From Hypholoma sublateritium FD-334 SS-4 (taxonomy: Eukaryota > Basidiomycota > Agaricomycetes > Agaricales > Strophariaceae), in the NCBI GenBank assembly GCA_000827495.1, contig KN817535.1:126422-190421 (forward strand): a stretch of DNA of 64,000 nucleotides, in the 5' to 3' direction. Under the pieces are notes generated by a model. It had not been told where the DNA came from and did not search any database. It saw only the letters and a program-made list of their open reading frames with translations. Below, in pieces: positions 1 to 11,762 of the stretch (position 1 is the stretch's first letter; every line of letters starts with the position of its first letter). The translations under genes were made by a program, and so were the position numbers.

Positions 1-1017
1 GCAGATTTAGAAAGTCCCAAAAGAGGGCTACATTTTTGGTTTTTTCTATTTTTGGAATATTTCCTTTTCTGGTAATATGAAAATATATTTTTAAGCAGGA
101 GAAATCAGCAGCTGAATGTGTTTTTCCTAGATTGACATGTTTTGGGCAATTTCGCATTTGAGGGACCGTGGGAATTTTTCAGGCCCTCAAGCCGGCCTTG
201 CCACCTCTTTTCTGCTGTTTTTCAAACTCAGCTGCTTGCTAAAATGTGTCATGCAGCAGTTTCCCAAGGTGATGCAATGCCAGGCAGGCACATACATTTT
301 TTCTGGCCCGGAAATGGCTGCAGGGCAACTGCCCAGGCCCTTGGGCAGTTGCTGCTGTGGATATTTGAATATAGTTGGGCAAGTTCCATTGTTTGAAGGC
401 TTAAACTAACAGCATAGGCTGCATATGGTTTGTTATCACGCCGCGTTCCTGCACGCGTCGTTTTCAAGCGCTCACCATTGGACTGATATTTCCAGACCCT
501 CGCGTCGTACACGCGCTTGAGGCGCGCACGACGCCTTCCGCTGCTCGTGGGCCCGTGTTGTAGTTCAAACAGCTTTCCGCTTCACTTATTTGCATACAGC
601 TATGTGGCATAACGGCGGAGACGCGTTGTCAATGCGCGGCGGCGCCAGCGGGCAGTGTGGCTTGACATTTTGGCCAAAATGCCACTCTGACATATGCCAC
701 AGCGTCAGAAATATCTCATAATCGGAACTCTGTTGAAAAGTGAACTCGGGAGGGAAGTTCAGTTTAGCGTTCCGATTCCAAGTTCAGATTATAATCGGAA
801 CCAAAAAAATTTAACGTCGAAGCTCTCTTCATTTCCGTATTGTTCAAGGAAATACCAATGATCAATATAGCAATCAACATTTCGATGCGGCATTCGCCGT
901 CACTACACAGAAGCCACTGCATGAAAAGGACTGATCGTTTTTCCTTACCCTGAACCACCATCTCCTTAGCTCGATTCTCACTGAGAAAAGGCACGCGTCC
1001 CTGCCTCTCTAATTTCA
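1..1017. other. Intergenic region, no gene seen
   Basis: No reading frame here has coding character. The sequence is AT-rich at first and more GC-rich after about 420. A 16-bp perfect palindrome (CATTTTGGCCAAAATG) lies near 666-681. Two copies of a short ATCGGAAC motif occur near 720 and 794. The 3' end is presumably the promoter of the chromodomain gene that starts at 1018. Confidence 0.5.
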
Positions 1018-2410
1018 ATGCCCACGTACATTTCCTCATTCAGGATAGCGGAGCCGCAGCCTTGCAAGGTCGAAGCACATGTCGACTCTGAACTGACAGT
1101 AGATGAGGATGGAATCACGGTTACCGTGACGTTGAATATCATTGACCCCGTCGACGCAACTTCTGCCGCAAATGAGATGACCGTGGAGGAAAATGGCGCA
1201 GCTAGTGTAAAAGAAGCCCACCACGACGAGATACATCCCATCGAGAATGCTAAACCAGACACGCTTGAGCCTATGGATGTTGACGAAGAAGAGGATCAAC
1301 ACCCTGTTGAAGAAGATGTATACTACGACATCGAAGGGGTTTTGAAAAGGAAAGAAGACAATCAAGTTGGTATATTCGCGTCTTCCGGGCGTTACATTAA
1401 TAAAACACCTATCAGGGAACTCAGCACTTTTATGTTGTATGGAAAAACTACGGCTCTGAACACAATTCATGGGTTAGAGCAGACATGTACGCATCGTATT
1501 CTTGCTATTCATGCCACTACTGACGCATTCTTCTAGGGCCAGCCCCGTTTTATATACATCCTCTGCCTACGCTCAGCCACAGCCTTGGATGGCCAAAGTA
1601 TATATTGCTGGAATCTTTCTTTCGCGCATCCTCCCAAACGTGAGTAAAACTTTTGACCTCTCTATTGACACCTACAAGTCCGCCCCAGGGAATCAAAGAA
1701 CATTATGTAGCTTTCAGTGGCTGCAGTCCGCAGGAATACGCTTGGGTGTGCGACTACTAGTAGGTCAAGTTGTTACTCAAAGACGTATTAAGAAAACTTA
1801 AACGCTTCTTCCAGCTTCTCAGATGCGGTCATGGAAACCCACTCCGAACAGTTTCTGGCTGACCGTGCATCTTTCATATCAGGACAAGTGGACAATGTGC
1901 TCGCAACACGGCTCGATCCTGACGTCAGTATCTTTATCCGTCCGCAAACTACGATTAACATCGATCACCAGGATAACATTGAATGCCTCGTCAAGTGGCA
2001 ACATTGCCGTGAAGCAGAAAACGATTCATGGGTTCCCGCCAAACTGTAAGCAATTGAGGTTTCACCCAGCCGTTATATACCATTCATTGCCGTACAAATT
2101 TAGGCTGTATGTATGGTGGTATGTACACCAGAATCCTCGAGCGATGAATCTACCTCGCCGAGACCCTCAGTATAAAGTGATCTACATCCGTGACATCCTC
2201 GACCGCGAGAAAGTTTGACCCACTTCGCACAAGACTAAATACAAGTATCACGTCAGATGGTTCAAGCACAAGCCCGAGTATGAATGGATCAACTTAGACA
2301 TACGAGACATGTGGGTATATTACCGCAACTTTCTGCCACTCCACAATACGTATGAAGAGGAATACCACCGTATCGAATACACAAGCTATGCAGATATTGT
2401 AGCAACCTAA
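1018..2410 (+). pseudogene. Tandem four-chromodomain protein, broken by an in-frame TGA
   Basis: Six exons fit in phase: 1018-1365, 1425-1487, 1538-1639, 1689-1759, 1815-2045 and 2104 onward. They give 309 aa up to a TGA at 2216-2218. The same frame then runs on to TAA at 2408-2410, which would give 373 aa. After an acidic N-terminus (about 105 aa) come four chromodomain-like folds, each recognisable by a hydrophobic strand, an aromatic YxVxW-type strand and a final xxSW/xxAW. Examples are HFYVVWKNYGSEHNSW in fold 1, EHYVAFSGCSPQEYAW in fold 2, ECLVKWQHC..NDSWVP in fold 3 and YKYHVRWFKHKPEYEW in fold 4. The TGA falls between strands 1 and 2 of fold 4. Chromodomains bind methylated histone tails, so a chromatin reader is likely. 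No integrase or reverse transcriptase lies nearby, which argues against a gypsy-element tail. It could be a functional truncated gene or a recent pseudogene. Confidence 0.7.
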
Positions 2411-4799
2411 CATAATCTGGTTCAACAGCAGTAGGAACAATGAATATATGCGCATAGTTTCCAATGGGTACGCCGTTGTATGATCAAATCCCATAAAATA
2501 CAGCCCGAAACTGCCTGAACACCCTATCAAATAACCCGCGGCAGCCTCATGGGAACCTGCCCAACCACAATCCCCTTCAGAGTTACCATATACGCGACCC
2601 TGCCTTGCCCGCACCTTCTATATCCACCTAGCTTATCTTCAATTCCAATATATATCACTCATATACTTATAATTATGGCACGCTTTTGTTTGTCCATGAT
2701 TTTTCCCTCTTTTTCGAGCTCGAGGGCCAAAGCTTTCCTGGTTCTTGATTTCACACTTACTCAAAATGAACGGTGATGGCCTTGTCTTCTTGAGTTTGCC
2801 CAGTCTTTGCCGTAGCGAAGCGAGGCTGGACTTGTATATATATATGTTATGCCTTGATTATAACCCATTCCATAACGCACTTGAATTTGTTATATCACGA
2901 TCTCTCTCAGGTGTGGCGAAAAGTTATGGGCACCCACATTTGTTTCCGTATATGGAAGTGTCATGCACTGCCACAACCCTGATGCGCTGCGCTTGAGCGC
3001 TTGTCATCTCTTAGTTAGCTCATGCCACCACCCACGTAGCGCAACGCTGTGGGTTACTCTTCCACTCCCAAACAAAATAGTAGCGCTACCATTTCCATAA
3101 ATCTGCATTCGAATATTAGCGCGCAGAACATCGTCACGACACAGGATATCTGAAGACCACCGGACTGCAGGAATAGTGAATATATGCGCATAGTTTCAAT
3201 GGGTACGTCGTTGTAGGATCAAATATCGTAACATTTAGCATAACGACTGCTGAACAGCCTGTATTTGAGACGTTTATCTATGACTGCTATGTTCACTTTG
3301 ACGATCGGGATGGCATCAAATGGGCTATGGTGTTCGGGAAAATTGGCCAGACAAGCACAAGACATGCATGGTTGATAGATTATTCTGTAGGTGACAAAAG
3401 CCTCTGTATATACCTGTGATTTTAACGAATAACCATGAAAACATTCGCGTTTGGCATCATTCCGCTTTATGTATGTCAACGATTTCTTGTTCAAATTTGC
3501 ATCCTCCTTAACGGGCAGTCAATGGCATCTTCACTCCGCATAACACTTCCACCTTTGGCAAGCTCTTTCACAGCCACACGATAACACTTCCATTTATGCC
3601 CAGTTCTTTTGCAGCCACAAACGACATTATAGCAAAGTAGGATATAATACCCTGTAAAATCACTTATCGTATCTTCTATCGCATTGTCCTTCAGTCTGGT
3701 ATGACGTTTGTTAGGAAGCCGTCAGATTGTCACCAGACATCGAGCCAACTAATGATCCATGGAGTAAGGTATCATCGACTCCGGCATCTGCAGCGAAGAA
3801 GCTCGCCCCAGATGACTGCATATTTCAATGGGCCAAAAATACAGACACTCTTCGCCATTGGTATCCTGCCAATCAATGAAAATCTCCCCTAACCGTATTT
3901 CTCCCAACAATATCCTTTCTCAAACAGTGCTTATGTGAACGACACATCACCTCGGTAGGCACTCTTCCAACAGATACCTCTTCCATCCTCACCCAAAATG
4001 GATGCAGCGAGACCTCAGGCGTTTTTCACCCGTGGCGCCGCGGGGCGGTTCCGTTGAACATCTTGCACAGCGATATCACAACCTCCTCTGTCGATGACCA
4101 CCACCCACCTGGCTCATAGCCGTGGGCGTCACTTCCGTCATGCCAGCTCTTTTGAATATCAAACCGAAACTGGATCTTCTGCCAACTTGTGGTACATCAA
4201 ACGCCCGTGTTTCGCGGTAAGCCCATTCCTACTTGGCAATCAGAGACGTGCTATTACATTCTCCCGGAGGACCTTTATAATCTTCACCGTAAACGCTGGA
4301 GAGTCAATGTGGCCATAATCCTCTCCATTATCAATTCCGGCCCCTTGATGACACCCCCACTAGTCATATACATACCATACTACGATGTAACATTCTGCCC
4401 TGCAATCGATCTTAGATTCGCATTGACACAAAAACCGATGATTGACGCAGAATCATTTTTCAGACAGCTTCCTACCGATCTACCATGTCAAGTACCGCAA
4501 GATAATCGCAGAAGCTCGGCTTACCATCCTAACCAAAACTTTTCGATGCTGTAAAACTGTACGGCACGTACGTCCATGCTAATCTAACACATCGTTCTCT
4601 CTCGTTTGATGGCCACCGCCGGGGCAGATTCGGTTACTTCGCAGAACAATCCCGACAATACAACGCGCCTTTCAACAGATAAATTGTCCAAATACCAGCA
4701 ACAGATTCAAACCCAACTGTCCGTGACGATTGCCTACAAAAACCCCAAGCTGAAACTCAAGGTTCAACGTGAACATGGATTGTTTGACTGCCACTACGG
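2411..4799. other. Intergenic region with decayed sequence
   Basis: Apart from the direct repeat pair I see no supported gene. Short open frames at 3219-3494 (minus) and 4094-4554 (plus) have no recognisable motif and no convincing splice partners. Being just upstream of the Helitron helicase relic and on the same strand, 3700-4800 may be decayed Helitron sequence, but I cannot show it. Confidence 0.4.
2432..3240 (+). repeat. Pair of diverged direct repeats, about 60 bp each
   Basis: A block at about 2432-2497 recurs at about 3166-3230 in the same orientation. Both contain GAATATATGCGCATAGTTT followed by CAATGGGTACG and then CGTTGTA.GATCAAAT. Similarity fades over the next 40 bp. The two copies probably mark an old duplication or the remains of a mobile element just downstream of the chromodomain gene. 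Confidence 0.75.
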
Positions 4800-5279
4800 A
4801 TGTATCTCATACAAAGACTCGGCCTCATTAAGGGTATTTTCCTAAAGATAGGATGTCCTGTTATTTTACTCCGCAACCTCCAGCCTTCTCAAGGACTTTG
4901 TAATGGAACATGGTTAACCATCACGCAGATGACAGACCGTGTTCTTGAGGCACAAATTATGGAAGGACCTCACGATGGCAACTATGTTTTCATCCCACGT
5001 ACTACCCTTATACCACAACAACCATCAGCACATTATTCTTTCAAATTCAGTCGACGTCAATTTCCCATATGACTTGCCTTTGCGCTTTCAGTTAACAAAA
5101 GTCAAGGCCAATCTGTTCGATATATTGGTCTTGATCTTTGTATTCCTGTATTTTCTCATGGCCAGCTATATGTGGCATTCTCTTGCATAATGTCCAGTAG
5201 AAATATATGTGTACTACTCCATAACAAGCACACTGGCTCAACTAAAAATGTAGTGTACCCCAAAGTACTGTTAGATTAG
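4800..5279 (+). pseudogene. Helitron PIF1-like helicase, C-terminal relic
   Basis: One frame from about 4800 to TAG at 5279 encodes the end of a Helitron PIF1-type helicase. It shows the block LKIGCPVILLRNLQPSQGLC, then FIPR, then the motif V/VI region with NKSQGQSV and GQLYVAFS; functional copies usually read GQLYVALSR. A single TGA at 5070-5072 interrupts it at the place where this family has the R of a PIRL motif, so a CGA-to-TGA change is likely. No Rep/HUH nuclease or upstream helicase motifs (Walker A/B) were found in the preceding kilobase. This is therefore a 5'-truncated, inactive Helitron fragment. Confidence 0.8.
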
Positions 5280-5477
5280 AATAAATACATAGCTACATTT
5301 CATATTTTCTGCAATGACATTGAGGAGATTTTTAGCTATCCTCAGGCTGTAGGCCATATTTGCTATGGCCAAATGGGAACACAATTCTCAAAAATTCTAC
5401 AAGTTCTGAGATTCCATATCATTTAGGTATAAGTATGGGCTACGTCCACTGAGCGACTTCACTACACTTTCCCAAAC

Positions 5478-6711
5478 ATGCCCTCCCTCACTGCCATTTC
5501 TGCGCCTGGTTTTGCATTTGTCACTGCTACTGCAATCCTTGTGAACCCACACTCAATAACTGGAACAAAGTCTATGATTTTTGATGCACAGCTATACATT
5601 GGACCTAACCCTCACAACATACTTCTTGGATCTCTTCATTACTTCAATCTATCCAGTCATCTATTCTCCCCTGACCCTCAGCTTTATCAATTGCATTTTA
5701 CGGTATGAGATCAGTTTGCTTATCACTCTACAAACTACGAGTCTATGACAGTACTTATAGTCTATTTTTCTATATTGACAGATTGCACGATGGGAGCCTG
5801 GGACTGAGGTCCATGTAAGTGCTGATCATGTCCCCTCTGACTATGACTTCATAGGTGATATCGAATGGGTAAGTGACATCACTTATCTGCATGCAATCAT
5901 TGGTAATTAATAGTTCATACACTACTTAGTTGCAGCCATTAGGTCCTCCTGGACCCCGGTATTTGATTCAGCCTCCTGATGATGCTTCGAACTTGGAGCC
6001 GAAGGAACTCAATGTGTCTGAGGCAAGCCTCGCGGACAACGCCAATGACATTTACGAGCCTGATCCTGCTGCTAAACAACATCTTGGACCAAAGGAATGG
6101 CCTTCATTCACGATCGACCCCTGCGAGCAGCCAATCATTTATGCAGTCAGTGTTGCCACAAAGTCCAAGTGAACCTCTGCAAACCTATCCTTTGAGATCC
6201 GGGTTGAACAACCATATATGACATACTACAAGGATTCAGCTAATAAACAGGCCACTCCATGTCTCTGTACATTTGCGGACATTGGGAAATACAAGAACAG
6301 CAAGCCGACACCCTATGATAATCGAATCATGACTTTCTATGGTCGCATCACTGGTGTCAAGAATCAGACAGTTTCCGATGAAGAATGTGTTGACTACTTC
6401 AAAGTCGAACTTCAAAGTATTCACTTCTGTGGTCAGTACATTCTTCCTGCCACAAATTCATCATTGATGACTTCAGGTTTGGTCTTTGATGAATGTGAGT
6501 GGTTAAGTTTCTTGCATAAAGTTGTAGCTGCTAATATTGTATTTTGTTCTGTCAGAACGGTCTTCTGGACGAACTGGAAAAACATTGTATGCTCTCAGCA
6601 CACCATCAAGGGTGAATCTGCTTCTCCCAAGACTCCACAGACACCAACTCCATCGTACACAAATCAAAAAAGGGATCATGATGTGCTAGAGCCTGTTGCA
6701 GGTAATGGCTA
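5478..6711 (+). pseudogene. Multi-exon orphan gene beside the Helitron relic, one in-frame TGA
   Basis: Exons 5478-5702, 5782-5868 and 5930 onward join in phase. The third carries a lone TGA at 6170-6172, after which the same frame resumes to about 6494 and a likely last exon follows an intron ending near 6553. The encoded protein starts MPSLTAISAPGFAFVTATAI and contains blocks such as ARWEPGTEVHVSADHVPSDY and YDNRIMTFYGRITGV. I do not recognise the family with certainty. The strand-rich pattern and the position directly behind a Helitron helicase suggest an OB-fold or RPA-like single-strand DNA-binding protein, as some Helitrons carry, but that is only a guess. The phase of the last exon is unresolved, because the obvious splice would create TAA. 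Confidence 0.5.
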
Positions 6712-6719
6712 GGGTTATG

Positions 6720-6832
6720 GGGACTTTTTTGAGATGTAGGGACAAACTAGGGATGAGGATATGCTAGGGATGGGTAGAGAAGGGAAGGGTAGGGAAGGGA
6801 AGGGATGGGCATGGAAGGGATGAGTATATTTT
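6720..6832 (+). repeat. Purine-rich low-complexity tract (GGGA/GGGAA)
   Basis: About 110 bases are almost pure purine on the plus strand, made of irregular GGGAA, GGGAT and GGGTA units with one GGGAAGGG run. It follows the orphan gene directly. Confidence 0.8.
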
Positions 6833-8268
6833 GTGACTTGCCCTCCACACCCTTTCTGCATGATTTTCCGCAAATATCACTTATCTCCGACTCCTCAGAG
6901 CACCAGTAGTCAGTGTAAAATACACAGCATATTTGTCATTGGTAATTTATTTCAGTCCGGGGTGCACGTAGGAATATATAAGAATAAATCTAAACTACAC
7001 ATTTTTTTCGAGTCTACTTGCCGTGGATCCTCCTTTGTAAACTTTGTGACGTCTGTTGCCAGTGTATGGTCATTACCTTGGGGGGCTGGATTCGGCTGAT
7101 TTTCGGGCAGGGGAGGGGGCCGGCAAGGGGGGGCTGGGATCCAGTTGAAATTTGTGTTTCCCACGCTTGGGGCTGCCGCAATGACCACTTCTTTGTTATA
7201 TAAAAAGAAAGAATTCATGGGGGCATGTAGGGGCATTAAATATCCAAATGTAATCGCGTGATAATTTAAGTTCGGAATTATCAAAATTTTTCCAACTCTG
7301 ATAACCATCATCACATCACCTACTCTCATGCTATGCACTTCACAGTCTGCGCAACTTGGAATGTCTGCAGCAGGGTCAAACTGCAATGTAATCACGTGAT
7401 ATTGGACACATCATATCTTCTTGGCTACATCAAATTTTCTGCCAATTCTCACTTCATTTGAAGCTCTGCCCCAATTCCTGTCTGCATTTCTGCGTGCACA
7501 TAATACATATTGTTTGCCTATGTTTGATTCTACTAGAAAAATGGTTTGCCCCATGTTATATGAGAATACAGTCAAAGGTGAATTTCTATTTTGCAAGGTT
7601 CATACAATAGCGGATTGCAGCGGTCGCTGCGGAATTTTGTTTCTGCTGTCACAGCTGCCCCCCGCCTGTTGCGCAGAGTGTCGCATAGCGGCCTCTCAAC
7701 GTAGCGAGGGTATTTTAGCTGTCTGAGTTGTAGCGCTAAACTCAGTTATAGCGGATGCTCAAAATCACATAGCAACCGCTACATCAACTCTGCATTCCAC
7801 TAATATCTATACAAGCACAATTGTTGGAGAAAAATTGTTTGCTCATGTTTGGTCCCTGTCTATCTCTGTTGTTAGAATTGGGCAAGTACTGTGGAAATAC
7901 ATTGTTTGGTTATGTTTTGTTTGTCCATGTTTGGTCTTATTCAAAGCATAATTGGGGTGTATTCTCCTTTTCCTACATAGTATTTCTATTGTGTTTTTAT
8001 ACCTACTTTGTATGTAATAATTTGTATGTAAAATGAAAACAAATGGAGAACATGTAACAGGGTGAAAATGCGAAATAAAATGTAAAACAAATACTGAACA
8101 CGCAGCAGAGGCAGTGCGGGGATGGATACGGGCATCTAAATATAACAACGTGGCAAATGCTTGCACTTCGGTGAACCGGTGAACGCGCTGCAAACGTGAC
8201 CGCGTGGAATACTCGGGGAAGGGTAAAGTAATGTGAATATGTTGTAAAATGGAGCGAAAGGGCGAGAA
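6833..8268. other. Intergenic region, possible small non-autonomous elements
   Basis: No supported gene. A motif TGTAATC(G/A)CGTGATA occurs twice, near 7249 and 7385. Between about 7600 and 7790 several AGCGG/CCGCT motifs in both orientations suggest a decayed miniature element, but I could not define ends or a target duplication. Confidence 0.35.
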
Positions 8269-8349
8269 ATGTGTAATGCATCCCGTGGGGAAATGGCGCA
8301 CTCGCTAGACTGTCCAAGGGCTGGGTCTGAGGGTCAGGGGTCAGGGTCC

Positions 8350-11013
8350 ATGTGCGTAAAACGCGTCTGTGGTGGTTGGCAAACACGCCGTGGACCAAAT
8401 GGAAAATTCTTATACTTGTGTACCATTTGTCGAGATGGCCGGGAGTGGCCAATATATCATGTATCAAGACATGAAGCCAGTCCGTCTCACCAGAGTGCTC
8501 TGTTGGCGTACCGGGACCATACATCAACTTCGAATCCCACGCAGTCAGACGACGATGCACCCATGAGAATACTCACAGACGATGCTCTGCGCCAATTCCT
8601 TTCTTCGCTCACCTCCAATCCTGGCCAGCATCCAGCTTATCCCCCAAGCAGCTCCAGCTATGGGGAGCCCAATTTCCCAAATGCTGCTCAGTCTCAAAGT
8701 TCATCCCATACCAATTTCAACTGGCTTGCATTTTCTGCTTTAGAAGACTCCGTCGCGGAAAGCACACCTTACAATGACATGCGCGACTTTCTCGCACGGA
8801 GAGGACTGGATATCATGAATGGAGAGGTTGATGCTGATCCCAGTGATGGTGAACAACAGCCTGAAGTCTCGTCCCCCAGTGGTGTGTCTTGTTTCTGCTT
8901 TCTGAAAGTTATCATTGCCCTGGAGACTGATTACTGGTTATATCATCTAGAAACCACCTCAATGAATTCTTCGTTGGATAGTTTTGAGATTCGACCAAAC
9001 AAGCGGGCACGAATGGACCATAAAAATATGGTTGGAGATGGTGAATGGTTTCCGTGGCAGGATAGAATCAATGGTTTCCGTGGCAGGATAGAATCGTGAG
9101 TGATTTATTGCACTTTTATTATTGATGTTCTCATTTCTCGATATCTCTAAATTGTATACGTGTACTCTAGACATTCTAATGCACCTCCCTCACTCGGTCT
9201 TCTCACGTAAACAGCTCGATCTTTTTCTGTGGCTGTTACGAGCAAATCACGTCGACTCAGTGCCATCCGCAAAGACTATGACCACGCTGAACAAAGTTCT
9301 ACAAGGGATCTGCGGTATTGAGACCATCCCTTACGATGGCAGGCTGGGGCATCGATATTACGTGAACAACTTGAGTCAAATTCTCGCACAGGTGAGTTAG
9401 TTTTACCGCTTTTGCCCTGAGTATTATATCTGAAACTCTGACTTGCCTCACAGGAAATGTGTAACCCAAAAGTGCGACCGAAGCTGCACTTTTACGCCGA
9501 GGAGACGCATCCGCATCTGCGTGAGACACGACAGGCAGATCGATGGCTTAAGCAAGTTCGCGCAGAAGACACCACACCCATGGTTCGTTTGCACAAGAGT
9601 GATTACTATATATATGAACCTGCAATGCTGGATAATCAGGCCGTCTGTATTCCTCATCGTTGGTTTGCTCGCGATGGGAAATTTCTTGCCAAAGCTTGGA
9701 TGTTGGAACAAACATTGGGTGACAATAATATTCCTGGCTGGATCGTTCGCCGCGACCGCGAAGTGGAGGTTCATGCAGATCAGTTTCTCAAGAACTTCCT
9801 AGAACTCAGTCAGAGTTTTCGACTGTACGGAGTTCCTGATCCGGCCAACATATACGGTAACTTTCAGAAAATGGAATTACACGCTACTTGCTGACCAAAC
9901 TGAATGCTCAGGGATTCGAACAAATGCTAGTGCCTTGCAGCCCTGGAAATACACCAATCCTGTTCTAGGAAATCAGTGGCATGCACGTGCAAAAGGTCAT
10001 CGCGTCCTTTGCCTGCCGCTATGGCTGTATTGTGACGACACCTCGGGTAACACATCGAAAAAGTGGAACGAGCATAATTCTTTCTTGTTTACGCTAGCTG
10101 GACTTTGCAGGTACGTTTCTCGTTTTCTTGCCTATTTGTAATTGTCACTGACATCTCTGTGCCAGGACTCTGCAAGAAGAACAAAACATCGCCTTGTGTC
10201 TTTGGCCAAACGTTAACTGGCCAACAACTGCCCAATGTTGCTGCAGGAAATGCAGCCCAATCATTGTATCAGTCATGTTCCTATGCATTTTTGCTCAACG
10301 GTGATAAATGCGCACCTGGTAACTACGTAATCGTGCATCGAGAACAAGATTTGTTTGTGGCATGTGTCTGCGAGATAATTCAGAAAGTGGGCTCAGTCAA
10401 TTTTCGTGAAGACAAACCGGATGGTATTTTCCTTCAGACTGCGGGGCCCACTGGCGCATCGGAGCAGTTTCAGATGCCCGAATTGTCTCTCAAAAGAGAG
10501 TATTCATTTGTTCCACTTGCAGTATGTCACTCTCGATGTCGCTCTTGGATGTTACACGTCGTAACACTAACCATTCAACAGAACATCATGTGCACTGTCA
10601 ATACAGCACATAATTGCCCACGAAACAACTGCAAATCCGATGGATTTCATTACGTTTACCAGGAGCGTGTCCAAACTGCCCATAAACGCTCTGTCATTCG
10701 TCATTCTACACGTCCCGAAGATTGGATACTCAACACAGCGCAGATGCATGATGCTGAGTATTTGCAAAAATTCCGTATTCCATCTGATAGCCTGACTGTT
10801 GCAGACGAGGAACAGCTTCTACATGACAGTGTTGCTGTGACAATCAATGCTCGGAAAGCTGCTGCAGGGAGAGGAACCACCAGGGGAGTTTCAAGAGGAC
10901 GGGGCAGAGGAAGCAGTTCTACTGAGGGTATCACTCGAGGCCGTGGCTGTGGAAGGGGAACGGGTGCTGGTCAGACTCAGGCTGTTATATTGCCAGTAAG
11001 AGAACAAGAATAA
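8350..11013 (+). pseudogene. Multi-copy Agaricomycete orphan protein, internally deleted
   Basis: Exons near 8350-8881, 8951-9095, 9171-9391, 9454-9856, 9912-10110, 10166-10521 and 10582-11013. The N-terminus carries a C2H2-like finger (CTIC..., then two H). The middle has hallmark blocks of an expanded Agaricomycete family: LFLWLLRANHVDSVPS, LGHRYYVNNLSQILAQ, VRPKLHFY and LYCDDTSGNTSKKWNEHNSF. Right after that block the sequence jumps to what I recall as the family C-terminus (NGDKCAPGNY, then TVNTAHNC) and an Arg/Gly-rich tail. The part that normally lies between, several hundred residues, is absent. A 26-bp tandem duplication sits at the end of exon 2, and the phase into exon 3 cannot be reconciled. 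I judge it a non-functional deletion derivative. The family's biochemical role is unknown to me; its copy number suggests a mobile-element link. Confidence 0.6.
9044..9095 (+). repeat. 26-bp perfect tandem duplication at an exon end
   Basis: The unit starting AATGGTTTCCGTGGCAGG is present twice back to back (9044-9069 and 9070-9095) and abuts the splice donor GTGAGT. Because 26 is not a multiple of 3, it shifts the frame of the exon end. Confidence 0.95.
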
Positions 11014-11027
11014 ATTTATATTTATGG

Positions 11028-11762
11028 TCAAAATTCAAAAGAAGGGTAAAGAGGATATGGGATGCCACTATTACGAAGACATTTCTCCAGGCATTGAGTC
11101 CACTCACGTTCCCGAGCGAGATCCTGCTCCAACAGTTTCCTTCTCTTCACATCAGCTAAAAGCTTAGCATCCAGTTTTTGGCATTGAACTTCTAGGTGCA
11201 ATTCTGTTTCCGACTTGCTGCGATTTTCCAGTGCATTTTCAACATAGAGATCGATGATCTTGCAGATGTTTTTCACAAGGAATGGGTCAGCGTCTTCACC
11301 CACAGTGTCGGCCTCATTTTCAGGCTCTTGATCGGATTCTGCAGGGAGTTTTCAATGAGATGTTGAATTCATAAGTTATAACTTTGGACGACACACTGAC
11401 CTTGGGTTTGACTTTCAACAAAAAATGGTTGGCTTCGCGTTCCCAAACCATTGTCGTAAGGGTCTTCCAGATCACGTTCCAGATATGAATTGGAATCCGC
11501 AAATGACACGGCATTGGCGACCCACTGCGTGTCTGACATCTGGGAATCGAGGCTCCCACCAGGAGCATGGAGTCTATCAAAAATCAGTGGGAATACAGGG
11601 ACCTAATAATGGTAATATTTACCTTGCTATTTCTTTATCAGCGGTCTCAAAGGCAGCTCGTGTATCATCTCGTTTGTGTTTCAAGATTCCAGCAGGAGGA
11701 GTTAACGAAGGGGTCGAAAGAGAGTCTGATTGAAACCCCGAAAATCCCGATTTGGAATGCAT
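11028..11762 (-). CDS. Small acidic coiled-coil protein (207 aa), orphan
   Basis: Three exons on the minus strand, 11762-11623, 11573-11401 and 11338-11028, join in phase and give 207 aa. The N-terminal 100 residues are Ser/Thr/Pro-rich and basic (LKHKRDD). A Gln/Glu/Asp-rich stretch follows (ESDQEPENEAD). The last 80 residues are a strongly heptad-like coiled coil full of Glu, Lys and Leu (KLLADVKRRKLLEQDLARER). I do not recognise the family. The gene ends 14 bp from the end of the plus-strand gene at 8350-11013 (convergent) and shares a 264-bp promoter region with the gene at 12027 (divergent). Intact splice sites and frame indicate a functional gene. A dimerising nuclear or adaptor protein would fit, but nothing proves it. 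Confidence 0.75.

Noticed and set aside
1018..2410. Chromodomain of a gypsy-type retrotransposon integrase
   Set aside because: There are four chromodomain-like folds with introns and an acidic N-terminus, and no integrase, RNase H or reverse transcriptase motif in any nearby frame.
7600..7800. A hAT-type miniature element with AGCGG-containing ends
   Set aside because: AGCGG/CCGCT motifs are present in both orientations, but no clear terminal repeat pair or 8-bp duplication could be defined.
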